Of a stretch of 54,136 nucleotides of DNA, positions 8,734 to 17,154 are shown piece by piece. Numbering within the stretch: position 1 is the stretch's first letter; each line of letters starts with the position of its first letter. Location of the stretch: contig JAFRQM010000036.1 in the NCBI GenBank assembly GCA_017428625.1, forward strand, positions 1-54,136. Direction: 5' to 3'. The notes below the pieces were generated by a model. That model searched no databases. It saw only the letters and a list, made by a program, of their open reading frames with translations, and was not told the origin of the DNA. A program made the position numbers and the translations under genes. The stretch comes from Clostridia bacterium. Its GTDB lineage: Bacteria > Bacillota > Clostridia > Oscillospirales > Acutalibacteraceae.

Positions 8734-8762
8734 TTGATTTTAACAATTTATTTATATATAAT
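8734..8762 (+). promoter_or_regulatory. Promoter of the GH2 gene
   Basis: TTGATT (8734-8739), 17-nt spacer, TATAAT (8757-8762), 34 bases before the ATG at 8796. It is back-to-back with the marR promoter without overlapping it. Confidence 0.7.
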
Positions 8763-8795
8763 ATTCGCGCAAGCAAAAAAGAAAGAGGTGCGTTT

Positions 8796-10505
8796 ATGAT
8801 TCCGAGAAAAGAACATCCGAAGCCCCAGTTTGAGCGTGAAAACTGGCTTAATCTGAACGGCGAATGGCTTTTCTGCATTGACAACGGCAGAAGCGGCGAG
8901 GCAAGAAAAATTTACGCGGACTCATCCGCTTTTGACAGAAAAATCACCGTTCCGTTCTGTATGGAATCGGAACTGTCGGGCATCGGCATAAAGGATTTCA
9001 CCTACGGAGTCTGGTATAAAAAAGAGGTGGAAATTCCGTCTGAGTTCTGCGGCAAAAGAACGGTGCTTCACATAGACGCCGCCGATTACAAAACAAAGGT
9101 TTTCATAAACGGAAACGAAGCGGGAGTTCACGAGGGCGGCTATGTTTCGTTCTGCTTTGACATAACTTCATTTATAAACGCAGGCAAAAACGACATTGTG
9201 ATTTACTGCGAGGATGACACGAAAAACCCGATGATTCCGCGCGGAAAGCAGAGTGAGGAATATTATTCACACGGTTGCGATTATACCCGCACGACGGGCA
9301 TATGGCAGACTGTGTGGCTTGAATTCACCGAAAAAACATTTGTCGAAAGCGTTAAATACTACCCTGATTATCTTACGGGCAGCGTTACGGTGCAGGCAAA
9401 ACTCAACGGCAGCGCAAATCTTGAATTTTCCGCCTCGTTCGAAGGCAGAGATATGGGCAGCGCCTTAATTGAAAACGCCGCCGGAACCGTTTCATTCGCG
9501 CTGAAACTCAACGAAAAACATCTCTGGAATGTCGGCGACGGCAAACTTTATGACGCAGAGATAACTTTCGGTGAAGATAAAGTAAAGAGTTATTTCGGCT
9601 TGCGAAATGTTTGGTTTGACGGATATAAATTTATGCTTAACGGCAAATCGGTGTTTCAGCGCCTTGTGCTCGACCAGGGCTTTTACCCCGACGGAATCTA
9701 CACCGCCCCGACAGATGACGCTCTGCTTCGCGACATAAAACTTTCAAAAAAATTCGGCTTCAACGGCGCGAGACTGCACCAGAAGGTTTTTGAAGAGCGT
9801 TTTCTTTATTATTGCGACATTGAAGGCTACCTTGTCTGGGGCGAATACCCCAACTGGGGTATCGACCATTCCGACCCCGAGGCGGTTTACCATGTGCTGC
9901 CCGAGTGGATTGAGGAAATCAACCGCGATTTCAATCACCCGGCAATTATCGGCTGGTGCCCGCTCAATGAAACCTGGAACTATGCGGGGCGTAAGCAGTT
10001 TGACCCATACCTCTCACTGATTTACAGGGCGACAAAAGCGATTGACTCAACCCGCCCCTGCATTGACACAAGCGGTAACTACCATGTGGAAACGGACATT
10101 TTCGATGTTCATGACTATGAGCAGGATTCCGTAAAATTCGCGGAGCATTATAAAGAACTCCCGTCGGGCAATATTGACAACTTCTGCAACGACCGTCAGA
10201 CATACGAAAAGGGGATGCCGATTTTTGTCAGCGAATACGGCGGAATACGCTGGAGCAAAGAGATGGGCGACGACTCCGCCTGGGGTTACGGCAACGCGCC
10301 GAAAACGCCGCAGGAGTATCACGAGCGTTATAAGGAGCTCACCGACGCCCTGCTTGACAATCCGCTGATGTTCGGCTTTTGCTACACACAGCTTACCGAT
10401 GTTGAACAGGAGCAGAACGGCTGTTACTTTTATGACCGCAGTGAAAAATTCGACACGGAGTTTTTCTTTGAGGTAAACACCCGCAAGGCGGCGATTGAGG
10501 ACTGA
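8796..10505 (+). CDS. Glycoside hydrolase family 2 protein
   Basis: A 569-residue retaining beta-glycosidase of GH2. It has an N-terminal jelly-roll sugar-binding domain (LNLNGEWLFCID, GVWYKKEVEIP), a beta-sandwich domain, and a TIM barrel with the acid/base Glu in CPLNETWN (about residue 392) and the nucleophile Glu in FVSEYGG (about residue 480). There is no signal peptide, so it acts inside the cell on imported oligosaccharides. Its specificity (galactoside, mannoside or glucuronide) cannot be told. The short length matches compact GH2 enzymes without C-terminal domains. GAGGTG precedes the ATG. Confidence 0.88.
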   Translation: MIPRKEHPKPQFERENWLNLNGEWLFCIDNGRSGEARKIYADSSAFDRKITVPFCMESELSGIGIKDFTYGVWYKKEVEIPSEFCGKRTVLHIDAADYKTKVFINGNEAGVHEGGYVSFCFDITSFINAGKNDIVIYCEDDTKNPMIPRGKQSEEYYSHGCDYTRTTGIWQTVWLEFTEKTFVESVKYYPDYLTGSVTVQAKLNGSANLEFSASFEGRDMGSALIENAAGTVSFALKLNEKHLWNVGDGKLYDAEITFGEDKVKSYFGLRNVWFDGYKFMLNGKSVFQRLVLDQGFYPDGIYTAPTDDALLRDIKLSKKFGFNGARLHQKVFEERFLYYCDIEGYLVWGEYPNWGIDHSDPEAVYHVLPEWIEEINRDFNHPAIIGWCPLNETWNYAGRKQFDPYLSLIYRATKAIDSTRPCIDTSGNYHVETDIFDVHDYEQDSVKFAEHYKELPSGNIDNFCNDRQTYEKGMPIFVSEYGGIRWSKEMGDDSAWGYGNAPKTPQEYHERYKELTDALLDNPLMFGFCYTQLTDVEQEQNGCYFYDRSEKFDTEFFFEVNTRKAAIED

Positions 10506-10517
10506 AATATAAAGAAT

Positions 10518-10550
10518 AAAAGCACTCGTCAAACATGACGGGTGCTTTTA
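10518..10550. terminator. Convergent terminator
   Basis: A 14-bp stem (10518-10531 / 10536-10549, one G-U pair) with a 4-nt loop and A/T runs on both sides. It separates the rightward GH2 gene from the leftward methyltransferase gene. Confidence 0.8.
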
Positions 10551-10552
10551 AG

Positions 10553-11710
10553 TCATAATTCAAATAGTTTTTTGGCAGATTCTTCAATGACTTTAACATT
10601 TACAGCATTTCCAAACTGCTTATATGCCTGATGGTCATCGCTGTTGGGAATAAAGTTACTAGGAAAACTTTGAAGTCTTGCAGCTTCTTGAATGGTTAAC
10701 CTTCGTTTATATTTTCCTATGATTGGAACTTGCACTATTGCAACTAATGCAGGAAATGTTGTCGGAGTTTTAACCCTTATTCCGGACGGTCTGAACTGTA
10801 TTACACCTTCCCATAAAGAAGAAATGTTGTTTCCTGCTTGCCACTCCATTTTTCTTTGCGTTGGTGTAAAATCCTTAAGATAATTATATTTCTTAAGCCA
10901 TTTATCAATAAAATCCTTATTTGTCCAATATAATATCTTATTTTTTCTGACAAATTCTTTTTTCCATTTCGGAAAATTTTCGTCTTCATCTTTATCAACA
11001 AAGTATTCAGCCCATATTGGATAGCCAATTACAGATTCTTTTATTCCTTTGTAAAACTCATCCCAAGCACTAAGAACAAATTCTTCCTTCTCGGAAATAT
11101 AATATTTTTTTTCAACTTTGTTTTTTTCTAATATAGTGTAAATAGAGTTGTCGTTTTTTCCAAGGGGATTCTCAAAAGTTATCTCAAGATCTGAATTAAC
11201 ATTTTTTGGATCATATATTCCCATTATCACAACGCGCTCTCTTAATTGAGGAACTCCGAACTGATGAGGGCTGACTATGATAGGAACGGGTGTCAATCTG
11301 TAACCTAAACTCTTAAGATGACTGTGAATGGTTTTCCATGTGTTTCCCTTGTCGTGCGATACAAGATTTCTGACATTTTCGAGGATTATATATTTAGTAT
11401 GATGATATTCAAGTATTCTTTCAATCTCAAAAAAAAGGTTCCCTCTGGCATCGCTCATTCCTTTTTGGTAACCAGCCTTTGAGAAAGATTGACACGGGAA
11501 CCCAGCACATAACACATCATGAGGAGGAATATCTTTTGCTTCTACAGAGCGAATATTATTATCTGCGTTTATTCCATAGTTTTTTTCATATGTATTTAAA
11601 CAATACTTATCAATCTCTGAGGCAAATACACATTTTCCGCCGAGGTTTCCCATTGCCTGATGAAAGCCACCGATACCTGCAAACAAGTCTATATATTTAA
11701 AATTATTCAA
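10553..11710 (-). CDS. DNA (cytosine-5) methyltransferase, RM subunit M1
   Basis: An m5C methyltransferase that would protect host sites from the linked nuclease. Motif I DLFAGIGGFHQA, motif IV AGFPCQSFS (catalytic Cys about residue 73), motif VI ENVRNL, motif VIII-like QLRERVVIMG, and the C-terminal motifs IX/X (RRLTIQEAARLQSFP, YKQFGNAV) are present in order. A TTG at 11710 follows a good GGAAGGTG; an ATG further up at 11749 has no ribosome site, so the start is moderately uncertain. It is the last gene of the leftward controller-M-R-M island, which is AT-richer than its neighbours, a sign of transfer. Confidence 0.9.
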   Translation of the reverse strand: MNNFKYIDLFAGIGGFHQAMGNLGGKCVFASEIDKYCLNTYEKNYGINADNNIRSVEAKDIPPHDVLCAGFPCQSFSKAGYQKGMSDARGNLFFEIERILEYHHTKYIILENVRNLVSHDKGNTWKTIHSHLKSLGYRLTPVPIIVSPHQFGVPQLRERVVIMGIYDPKNVNSDLEITFENPLGKNDNSIYTILEKNKVEKKYYISEKEEFVLSAWDEFYKGIKESVIGYPIWAEYFVDKDEDENFPKWKKEFVRKNKILYWTNKDFIDKWLKKYNYLKDFTPTQRKMEWQAGNNISSLWEGVIQFRPSGIRVKTPTTFPALVAIVQVPIIGKYKRRLTIQEAARLQSFPSNFIPNSDDHQAYKQFGNAVNVKVIEESAKKLFEL

Positions 11711-11759
11711 AACATCACCTTCCTTAGCAAGTATACGCCATTTTTTCAAAAAAATCTAG

Positions 11760-12938
11760 CTAATTTATAAGGTTTTTTGAATAAATCAAGAAATTTTTAA
11801 TGTTTTTCTTTGCAATTGAGATTTTCGGGGCGCGAGGCTTACCGTTGCTGTTTATTCCCTGCTCAAAAACACTTAAGTATTTTTTGTTGAACTTATTGAT
11901 TTCCAGCACTTCGAATGATGTCAGCGTAACAGAGTTTTTCATCTTTTTTGCATAACTGAGCAAGTCTTTTTTGTTAAGTAATGTGTTCCAAAAAATCGTT
12001 ACTTCATTATTATGAGCAGAATCTTTTTCTGTATCATGATTGCAAACAATATAATAGATACTTGTTTTTTCGAGGACAGACATAACGGTATCCCAATCAT
12101 TTCCCTGTATTCCTGTTGAGTCGTTGCTGTGTGCTTTTAAATCACCATAAGCGTTTATTTGAGGAAAATATAAATCAAGGTCAATGTCTCCTTTTTTCTT
12201 ATTTTGAGAATATTGAATGATTTCTCCAAAATTATTATCAATTAGAAAATTGTTTAACTTGAATTCATAGTAGAAACCGGGCCATTCAGGTTGTAATGCA
12301 TTGTTAAATTTTGCATGCACCATTTCTTGATAGCAATCTTTGCCTTTCCAAATTTTTGGAACACAAGCAAAAAATTTTTCCAATACAGAGATGAAGTCAA
12401 GTCGCAAATCAATAGTATTGTCAAATTTGCTGTTTAGATACTTTTCAACATTAGAAGGGGAGAAAACGGTCACAATATTTCCGTTTGCGTCAATCTTTTG
12501 AAAAATACCATGCATTAATCCATTTTTAAGGTCTATTGTATAGACATGAGCAGACGAATTGTGTGCTTTTCTTTTTGAATACTTTTCTGTATCGAAATCA
12601 ACAAACATTACAGTATCTTTATAACTATATACACCGACAAGCAAGGTTGTTATACCCTTTATTTCATTTTGTGAATAAATAGTTTTGAAACTATCCCCTA
12701 TTTGAATCCGCTTTTTAAAAAGCGGATGAGGATTTCCAAGGTAACTTATGTTTTTAAAGTAAATACAGTATTTGTTATTATTATAATCGCCATAAATACA
12801 CTCGCCGATATAGTTTGACGATTTGAAACTGTTGCATAACAATTTGACCAATTCTTTTTTTGTCAGAATCTCACCGTAATCATTAACAACTTCAAACTTT
12901 GAATTGACTTGCTCAACTTTAACATTACCGTAATTCAT
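11760..12938 (-). CDS. Putative type II restriction endonuclease
   Basis: A 392-residue protein I do not recognise by name, lying between two m5C methyltransferase genes, where the nuclease of such a system is expected. A possible PD-(D/E)xK core is the GDIDLDLYF strand followed by GDLKAHS (about residues 250-270, D...DxK), in a soluble protein with no membrane segment. The ATG at 12938 has GGAG six bases upstream and overlaps the end of the upstream methyltransferase gene. The identification as nuclease rests mainly on position plus this motif. Confidence 0.65.
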   Translation of the reverse strand: MNYGNVKVEQVNSKFEVVNDYGEILTKKELVKLLCNSFKSSNYIGECIYGDYNNNKYCIYFKNISYLGNPHPLFKKRIQIGDSFKTIYSQNEIKGITTLLVGVYSYKDTVMFVDFDTEKYSKRKAHNSSAHVYTIDLKNGLMHGIFQKIDANGNIVTVFSPSNVEKYLNSKFDNTIDLRLDFISVLEKFFACVPKIWKGKDCYQEMVHAKFNNALQPEWPGFYYEFKLNNFLIDNNFGEIIQYSQNKKKGDIDLDLYFPQINAYGDLKAHSNDSTGIQGNDWDTVMSVLEKTSIYYIVCNHDTEKDSAHNNEVTIFWNTLLNKKDLLSYAKKMKNSVTLTSFEVLEINKFNKKYLSVFEQGINSNGKPRAPKISIAKKNIKNFLIYSKNLIN

Positions 12939-13905
12939 TGTTTTCTCCAATCATGATTTTTTTAATTTGATCAGCAATCCTTTTTATAACAGGAACACAA
13001 ACTGAATTGCCGATTTGCTTGTAAGCTTCATTAATTCTTGTCCCGGCAGGAAACGAGTAATTCTTAGGAAATCCCTGAAAATCCAAGTATTCTTGTATTG
13101 TTAAACGCCTATAACCATATTTGTCTTTTACTATTGGAACAGTGCGAAGGTCTGTACCCATAAAAGCATGAAGTGTCGGGCAGGTGTGCGATTTAGCAAT
13201 ATGGATTTGTGAATTATAAACCCGATAAATTGAATCTGACCTTGTAACTTGCTTTTTTATATTTGGATAAAAATTATCGTCTTCATTATAGTAATAGATA
13301 GGTTTTTTCTTTTCGAATCTGTCAATTACATCAAATATCCCAAGAGTAAGTTTCATTGGTTCGGGAAAATTGAAATGCTCGCATGCGGATTCATTGTTAA
13401 AAGCGACAATGTAAGTTCTGTTTCTTGTTTGAGGAATATTTCCATATTCATTTGCCGACATGTTTTTATATCTTATGTAATAGTTCATCCCTGCTAAAGA
13501 ACTAAACATTGTGTTAAATGTTTTTCCTTCATTATGGTCAATTAGGTTGGCAACATTTTCCAAGAAAATGACTTTGGGTTTAACAATTTTGACAACTTCA
13601 ATAATTTGAAAAAACAAATCCCCGCTTTTATGCTTAAAACCCTGTTGTTTACCAGCAACCGAAAAAGGCTGGCAGGGAAAACCTGCAACCAAAACATCAA
13701 AAACAGGAATGTTTAGTTTATTTATTTTTTTGATGTCTTTTTCTTCCAAAACAGAACCATCAAAATTATGTCGATATGTTCTGCAGGCTGCAGAATCCAT
13801 CTCGTTTGCCCATACAACATCGAAACCGGCATCAATAAACGCAATGTCGATTCCACCAATTCCGGCAAACATACTTCCAACTGTAAGTTTTTTTGCAGTT
13901 TTCAT
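12925..13905 (-). CDS. DNA (cytosine-5) methyltransferase, RM subunit M2
   Basis: A second m5C methyltransferase (326 residues) with motif I SMFAGIGGIDIAF, motif IV AGFPCQPFS (catalytic Cys about residue 78), motif VI ENVANL, motif VIII QTRNRTYIVAF, and motifs IX/X (RRLTIQEYLDFQGFP, YKQIGNSV). Two different m5C enzymes with one nuclease suggest an asymmetric target whose strands are methylated separately, or two m5C positions in one site; this is inference. The ATG overlaps the stop of the upstream HTH gene (ATGA), so expression is coupled to the regulator. Confidence 0.92.
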   Translation of the reverse strand: MKTAKKLTVGSMFAGIGGIDIAFIDAGFDVVWANEMDSAACRTYRHNFDGSVLEEKDIKKINKLNIPVFDVLVAGFPCQPFSVAGKQQGFKHKSGDLFFQIIEVVKIVKPKVIFLENVANLIDHNEGKTFNTMFSSLAGMNYYIRYKNMSANEYGNIPQTRNRTYIVAFNNESACEHFNFPEPMKLTLGIFDVIDRFEKKKPIYYYNEDDNFYPNIKKQVTRSDSIYRVYNSQIHIAKSHTCPTLHAFMGTDLRTVPIVKDKYGYRRLTIQEYLDFQGFPKNYSFPAGTRINEAYKQIGNSVCVPVIKRIADQIKKIMIGENNELR

Positions 13906-14111
13906 TCGGGAATAAAAAGTTTATATGTTTCGATGTCAAGAGCATCGGCAATGCGTTGAATGTTTTCAAGAGAAATACTTCGCCTAAAGCACTCAACTGC
14001 GCTTATATATGTTCTGTGTAAGCCACACATTTCGGCAAATTTTTCTTGAGAAACACCGATTTGTGTTCGATATTTTTTTACATTTGTTCCGAACACAAAA
14101 AGAATATCCAT
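13902..14111 (-). CDS. XRE-type HTH, RM controller-like protein
   Basis: A 69-residue Cro/C1-type helix-turn-helix protein (TNVKKYRTQIGVSQEKFAEMCGLHRTYISAVE) with nothing else attached. That size and place, first gene of an RM operon, match restriction controller (C) proteins that delay nuclease expression until methylation is done. The ATG at 14111 follows GGTGGTGATA. An inverted repeat about 33 bases upstream is a candidate self-binding site. Confidence 0.8.
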   Translation of the reverse strand: MDILFVFGTNVKKYRTQIGVSQEKFAEMCGLHRTYISAVECFRRSISLENIQRIADALDIETYKLFIPE

Positions 14112-14143
14112 ATTATCACCACCGTTTTCAATACTACACAACT

Positions 14144-14157
14144 GAACACAATAGTTC
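14144..14157. promoter_or_regulatory. Candidate C-box for the RM controller
   Basis: GAAC-6 nt-GTTC inverted repeat upstream of the controller gene. Only 4-bp arms are seen, so support is position plus symmetry; no clear -35/-10 pair could be fixed. Confidence 0.3.
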
Positions 14158-14190
14158 TACATACAATAAGTATCATTTATTCTGTTTGAA

Positions 14191-14227
14191 AAAAGAAAAG
14201 CAGGCGCTTCCTTTCGGGAGCGCCTGC
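14191..14227 (-). terminator. Terminator of the zinc-ribbon gene
   Basis: An 11-bp GC-rich stem (CAGGCGC.. / ..GCGCCTG, 14201-14227, one wobble pair) followed on the minus strand by CTTTTCTTTTTTC. It lies 20 bases past the stop of the zinc-ribbon gene and separates it from the RM island. Confidence 0.85.
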
Positions 14228-14248
14228 CTGATTATGCAAGCCGGAATA

Positions 14249-14575
14249 TTATTCCTCTGCAACTGCTTCTTCAGCAACTTCTTCAACTGTGTCGGCTGCT
14301 GCCGCCGCCTGCTTTTTTGCGAAGCATTCGCTGCAGTAAACGGGTCTGTCTTCACGGGGCTTGAAGGGAACCTTTGCAATGCCGCCGCATTCGTCACAGG
14401 TAGCTTCGAACCATTCGCGTTCGCCGCGGTTGGCGTTCTTGCGTGCATCACGGCAAGCCTTGCAGCGCTGGGGTTCATTTACGAAACCCTTTTCAGCGTA
14501 GAATTCCTGTTCGCCTGCTGTGAATACGAATTCTTCGCCGCATTCTTTGCATACAAGTGTTTTGTCTTCGTACAT
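14249..14575 (-). CDS. Small zinc-ribbon protein
   Basis: A 108-residue protein with two Cys-rich metal sites: CKECGEEF...RCKACRD (residues about 9-45) and CDECGG...YCSECF (about 60-86), then an Ala/Glu-rich acidic tail. It matches the family of small zinc-ribbon proteins common in Clostridia, often annotated as probable zinc-binding or CxxCx(4)C proteins. A role in nucleic-acid binding is likely but not shown. AAAGAGGT precedes the ATG. A degenerate tRNA-like sequence lies in its leader. Confidence 0.8.
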   Translation of the reverse strand: MYEDKTLVCKECGEEFVFTAGEQEFYAEKGFVNEPQRCKACRDARKNANRGEREWFEATCDECGGIAKVPFKPREDRPVYCSECFAKKQAAAAADTVEEVAEEAVAEE

Positions 14576-14601
14576 GAGATATACCTCTTTTTAAAAATAT
14601 T

Positions 14602-14671
14602 TGCCCTGGGCGGGATTGCACCGCCACCTTTGTGATGAACAACGCTCTGACTGGTTTAAGCTACGGGGGCA
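14602..14671 (-). pseudogene. Degenerate tRNA-like sequence (anticodon-like CAT)
   Basis: On the minus strand a tRNA-like order is readable: TGCCC/GGGCA acceptor remnant, TAGCTT...GTCAGAGC D-arm without the GG of the D-loop, an anticodon arm with loop TTCATCA and a G-A mismatch, and a good T-arm GGCGG-TGCAATC-CCGCC. The acceptor stem has mismatches and there is no CCA. It lies between the sigma-factor stop and the zinc-ribbon gene. It could be a decayed tRNA-Met/Ile2 or a structured leader that resembles tRNA. Confidence 0.45.
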
Positions 14672-14678
14672 TATTGAA

Positions 14679-15263
14679 CTAAACTGTTTCGCGGATTTTT
14701 TTGCGTATCCGCGCGAGCGCATTGTCAACGGCTTTTGTGCCTGTGCCGAGTTTTTTTGCCGTTTCGCTGTATGAAAGACCGGCGAGCCTGCATTCGAGAA
14801 CATTTTTTTCAAATTCCGAAAGCAGATTGCCTTCGATAAGGCGTCTGAAATCCTCAAACCTTTCGCGCTCAATCATAATGTTCTGCGGGTCCTGTTCACC
14901 TGCGGAAAACTCCGCTTCATCTGTAATGGGAACAGCCGATGTAAGCGAGTAATTGCCTGTGTTGTTGTGAAGCCGCACGGCTGAGATTATGCGGTTGCCT
15001 ATGCAGGTGCCCGCGTAGGTGCGGAACGACGTGCCTTTGCCTGCCGAGTATGTGCGCAGCGCGCTGAGAAAACCGAGCATACCTTCCTGAACAAGGTCTT
15101 CTGCGGAAAGACGGTTGTTCTTAGCCTGCTGAGCTGCCGCTTTGGCGCCCGCTATGGGCATTGCCACGGCTATAAGCTGTGCCATGGCGGAGTCATCACC
15201 GGACAGCGCCAGCCTGACAAGTTCTTCGTCTTCACGGTATTTGTTCTCATCAGCGGATAACAT
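14679..15263 (-). CDS. SigH-like RNA polymerase sigma factor
   Basis: A 194-residue sigma-70 family factor. Region 2 (NRLSAEDLVQEGMLGFLSALRTYSAGKGTSFRTYA, then NRIISAVR) and region 4 (LLSEFEKNVLECRLAGLSYSETAKKLGTGTKAVDNALARIRKKI) are both present; the region-4 pattern 'KAVDNAL-R-RKK' is close to that of SigH (sigma-30). It may direct transition-phase or stress genes. The start at 15263 (MLSADENK) sits behind GAGGTG. No anti-sigma gene is adjacent. Confidence 0.82.
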   Translation of the reverse strand: MLSADENKYREDEELVRLALSGDDSAMAQLIAVAMPIAGAKAAAQQAKNNRLSAEDLVQEGMLGFLSALRTYSAGKGTSFRTYAGTCIGNRIISAVRLHNNTGNYSLTSAVPITDEAEFSAGEQDPQNIMIERERFEDFRRLIEGNLLSEFEKNVLECRLAGLSYSETAKKLGTGTKAVDNALARIRKKIRETV

Positions 15264-15385
15264 AAACACCTCGCAAAACACTTATCTGCTATATATTATA
15301 TTATCACATTTATTTTGTCAACATTTTTTCGGTCGAAATAACATATTTTTTCGCTTTTATGCCTGTTTTTTTGTTATATAAGTCA

Positions 15386-15418
15386 TAAAAAACCTGCGGA
15401 GCGTCTGACTCCGCAGGT
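15386..15418 (-). terminator. Terminator of the lipoprotein gene
   Basis: A perfect 10-bp stem (ACCTGCGGAG / CTCCGCAGGT, 15392-15418) followed on the minus strand by TTTTTTA. It ends the leftward lipoprotein gene 13 bases after its stop. Confidence 0.88.
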
Positions 15419-15430
15419 GCAGTATTCTGA

Positions 15431-16489
15431 TTATTGCATTTCGAAAACGCAGGTTCGGCAACTTTCTTCAGCGGCTCCGTCCCAAAGAAGTTTGCCGTCT
15501 TTAAGAGTGAACGAGCCTTCGCCGTCGTCGTATTCCGTTGTTTCATCGGCGTTGCCGTTTTCGTCATAAGAGGCGTTTGTTTTTTTACAGTCGGTGTAGT
15601 TGAGTTTGTCGCCGTCCTTTTCGCAGGTCATCTTCCACTCGGTTGTTTCACTTGCGGAGGAGGACCATTTTACGGTGATTTCTATTTCATCGCCGTCCTC
15701 AATAACAACGGCTGTCGCTCTCTGTGAAACAAAATCGTAATAGTTGCCTGTAAGACCTTCGGCGTATGTGATTTCAAGTTTTGCGTCGGAAGGCTCGTCG
15801 GTTGTGAAGCCGTTTTCGCTGCATACTATATAAACATATTTGCCGCTTTCGATTTTGATTACGCCGTCGCCGACAAGGGCGGGAATTTCTGCCTGGGTGA
15901 GGTATCTTATGCCGTCTTCAAAGGGCTTGTCGAGAACGAACACTTTCCAGGTGACTTTGTCTGTGTCTGACCTGAAAAGATACTTCTCTGTTGCGTCGCA
16001 TATATATGCCGTGGCGCCTGCGCTCTCAAAGCCATCTTCTGCGGTTACGGTGAAAGGTTCGCTGTTGATAATAAGGCGGGGAAAATCGGAGACTGCTTCT
16101 GCGCTTTCGGTTTCGGTTGTTTCAGCCTGGGCCTCGGTGCCTTTATATCTGAGCGTTTCTTCCCTTGCGGGGCTTTCCCATATTATTGTTGCGTTGTCTT
16201 CATCGGCAAAAACAACCTTTGCCTTTGAAACATCGTCTGCCGAACCCATATGGAAAATGTAAGTGTTGCCGTCAATTTCATAATCGAAAGGCAGACCTGT
16301 TTTTTCGGTGTCATAGGAACAGGCGGTCATATCATCCGTAAAGGTGTATGTGGCGGCTTCCCGGCCGTCTTTGATTACGGACCACACACCTGCTTTGAAA
16401 GGCTTTGCCTCTTCGGCTGTTTTGGCGCCGCAGGCGGCGAGCCCGAAAACAACCGTGAAAATCATTAATACAGTCAATACTTTCTTCAT
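15431..16489 (-). CDS. Lipoprotein of unknown function
   Basis: A 352-residue exported lipoprotein: hydrophobic N-terminus and lipobox GLAAC with Cys at residue 20. The mature protein is acidic, rich in Thr/Glu/Asp, and appears to hold two or three beta-rich units with 'GxW.....Y.F..DG' patterns like small calycin-type domains (e.g. KAGVWSVIKDGREAATYTF near the start, and EGSFTLKDGKLLWDG near the end). A Thr/Glu linker lies near residues 125-140. I do not recognise a named family. The ATG at 16489 is chosen for its AAAGGATG site; it stands alone with its own terminator. Confidence 0.7.
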   Translation of the reverse strand: MKKVLTVLMIFTVVFGLAACGAKTAEEAKPFKAGVWSVIKDGREAATYTFTDDMTACSYDTEKTGLPFDYEIDGNTYIFHMGSADDVSKAKVVFADEDNATIIWESPAREETLRYKGTEAQAETTETESAEAVSDFPRLIINSEPFTVTAEDGFESAGATAYICDATEKYLFRSDTDKVTWKVFVLDKPFEDGIRYLTQAEIPALVGDGVIKIESGKYVYIVCSENGFTTDEPSDAKLEITYAEGLTGNYYDFVSQRATAVVIEDGDEIEITVKWSSSASETTEWKMTCEKDGDKLNYTDCKKTNASYDENGNADETTEYDDGEGSFTLKDGKLLWDGAAEESCRTCVFEMQ

Positions 16490-16523
16490 AACAAACATCC
16501 TTTTCATTTTCTGAGATATTTAT

Positions 16524-16547
16524 GGCTTGCGGATTTTTCCGCAAGCC
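16524..16547 (-). terminator. Hairpin after yfbR
   Basis: A perfect 10-bp stem (GGCTTGCGGA / TCCGCAAGCC) with a 4-nt loop lies just past the yfbR stop. It lacks a U-run on the minus strand, so termination there may be partial. Confidence 0.55.
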
Positions 16548-16558
16548 TTGTTTACAGT

Positions 16559-17140
16559 TCAGTTTTTTAATTCGTCAAGAGTCAACTCATACGCGGGAAG
16601 AACTTCTTTTAAAAACACATCCGCTTCGGGAAGATTCATCTTCGCTATTGCCGTTTTTGTGCTTTCAGCCGCAGTACGGAATTCACCGCTGCCGCTTCTG
16701 CACTCTTCAATGCATTTGACAAGAGCGCTGAGTTTGTCAGCCGCCTTGACGATTTTCCACAAATCCTCATCGCCCGACGCTGGAATAAAAAGGGGCTTGT
16801 AATCTTCTCTGAGATCATCGGGCAGCATTGAGATAAGACTGTTGCAGGCGTGCTCTTCAACCGTTTTGTAGGCGGAACGCACCTGTTCGCTGTAATATTT
16901 GACGGGGGTGGGAAGATCGCCTGTGAGAGTTTCGGGTGCGTCATGATAAAGCCCCAGAAGAGCGCACCGTTCGGCGTTGTAATTTTTGCCGAACCGCCTG
17001 TTGCCGATTACCGCGAGAGCGTGTGATATGCTTGCAACATCAAAACTGTGTTCGCACAGGTTCTCATTGTGCTCGTTACGCATAAGCGACCAGCGGTTGA
17101 TGTATTTCATTCTGGAAATCATTGCAAAAAACTTTATCAT
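16559..17140 (-). CDS. yfbR: 5'-deoxynucleotidase YfbR
   Basis: A 193-residue HD-domain phosphatase that removes the 5' phosphate from deoxyribonucleoside monophosphates. The pattern SRMKYINRWSLMRN, then CEHSFDVA, then LYHDAPETLTGDLPTPVKYY is nearly that of E. coli YfbR (residues H31, H66 and D67 as metal ligands), and KAADKLSALVKC supplies the last Asp. The ATG at 17140 has GGAG nine bases before it. It follows the SpoIID-like gene by 14 bases, so the two are probably co-transcribed though functionally unrelated. Confidence 0.92.
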   Translation of the reverse strand: MIKFFAMISRMKYINRWSLMRNEHNENLCEHSFDVASISHALAVIGNRRFGKNYNAERCALLGLYHDAPETLTGDLPTPVKYYSEQVRSAYKTVEEHACNSLISMLPDDLREDYKPLFIPASGDEDLWKIVKAADKLSALVKCIEECRSGSGEFRTAAESTKTAIAKMNLPEADVFLKEVLPAYELTLDELKN

Positions 17141-17154
17141 CAGAGAGACTCCGT

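Noticed and set aside
13249..13497. 82-codon plus-strand frame in the RM island
   Set aside because: Antisense to the M2 methyltransferase with its full motif set; no ribosome site.
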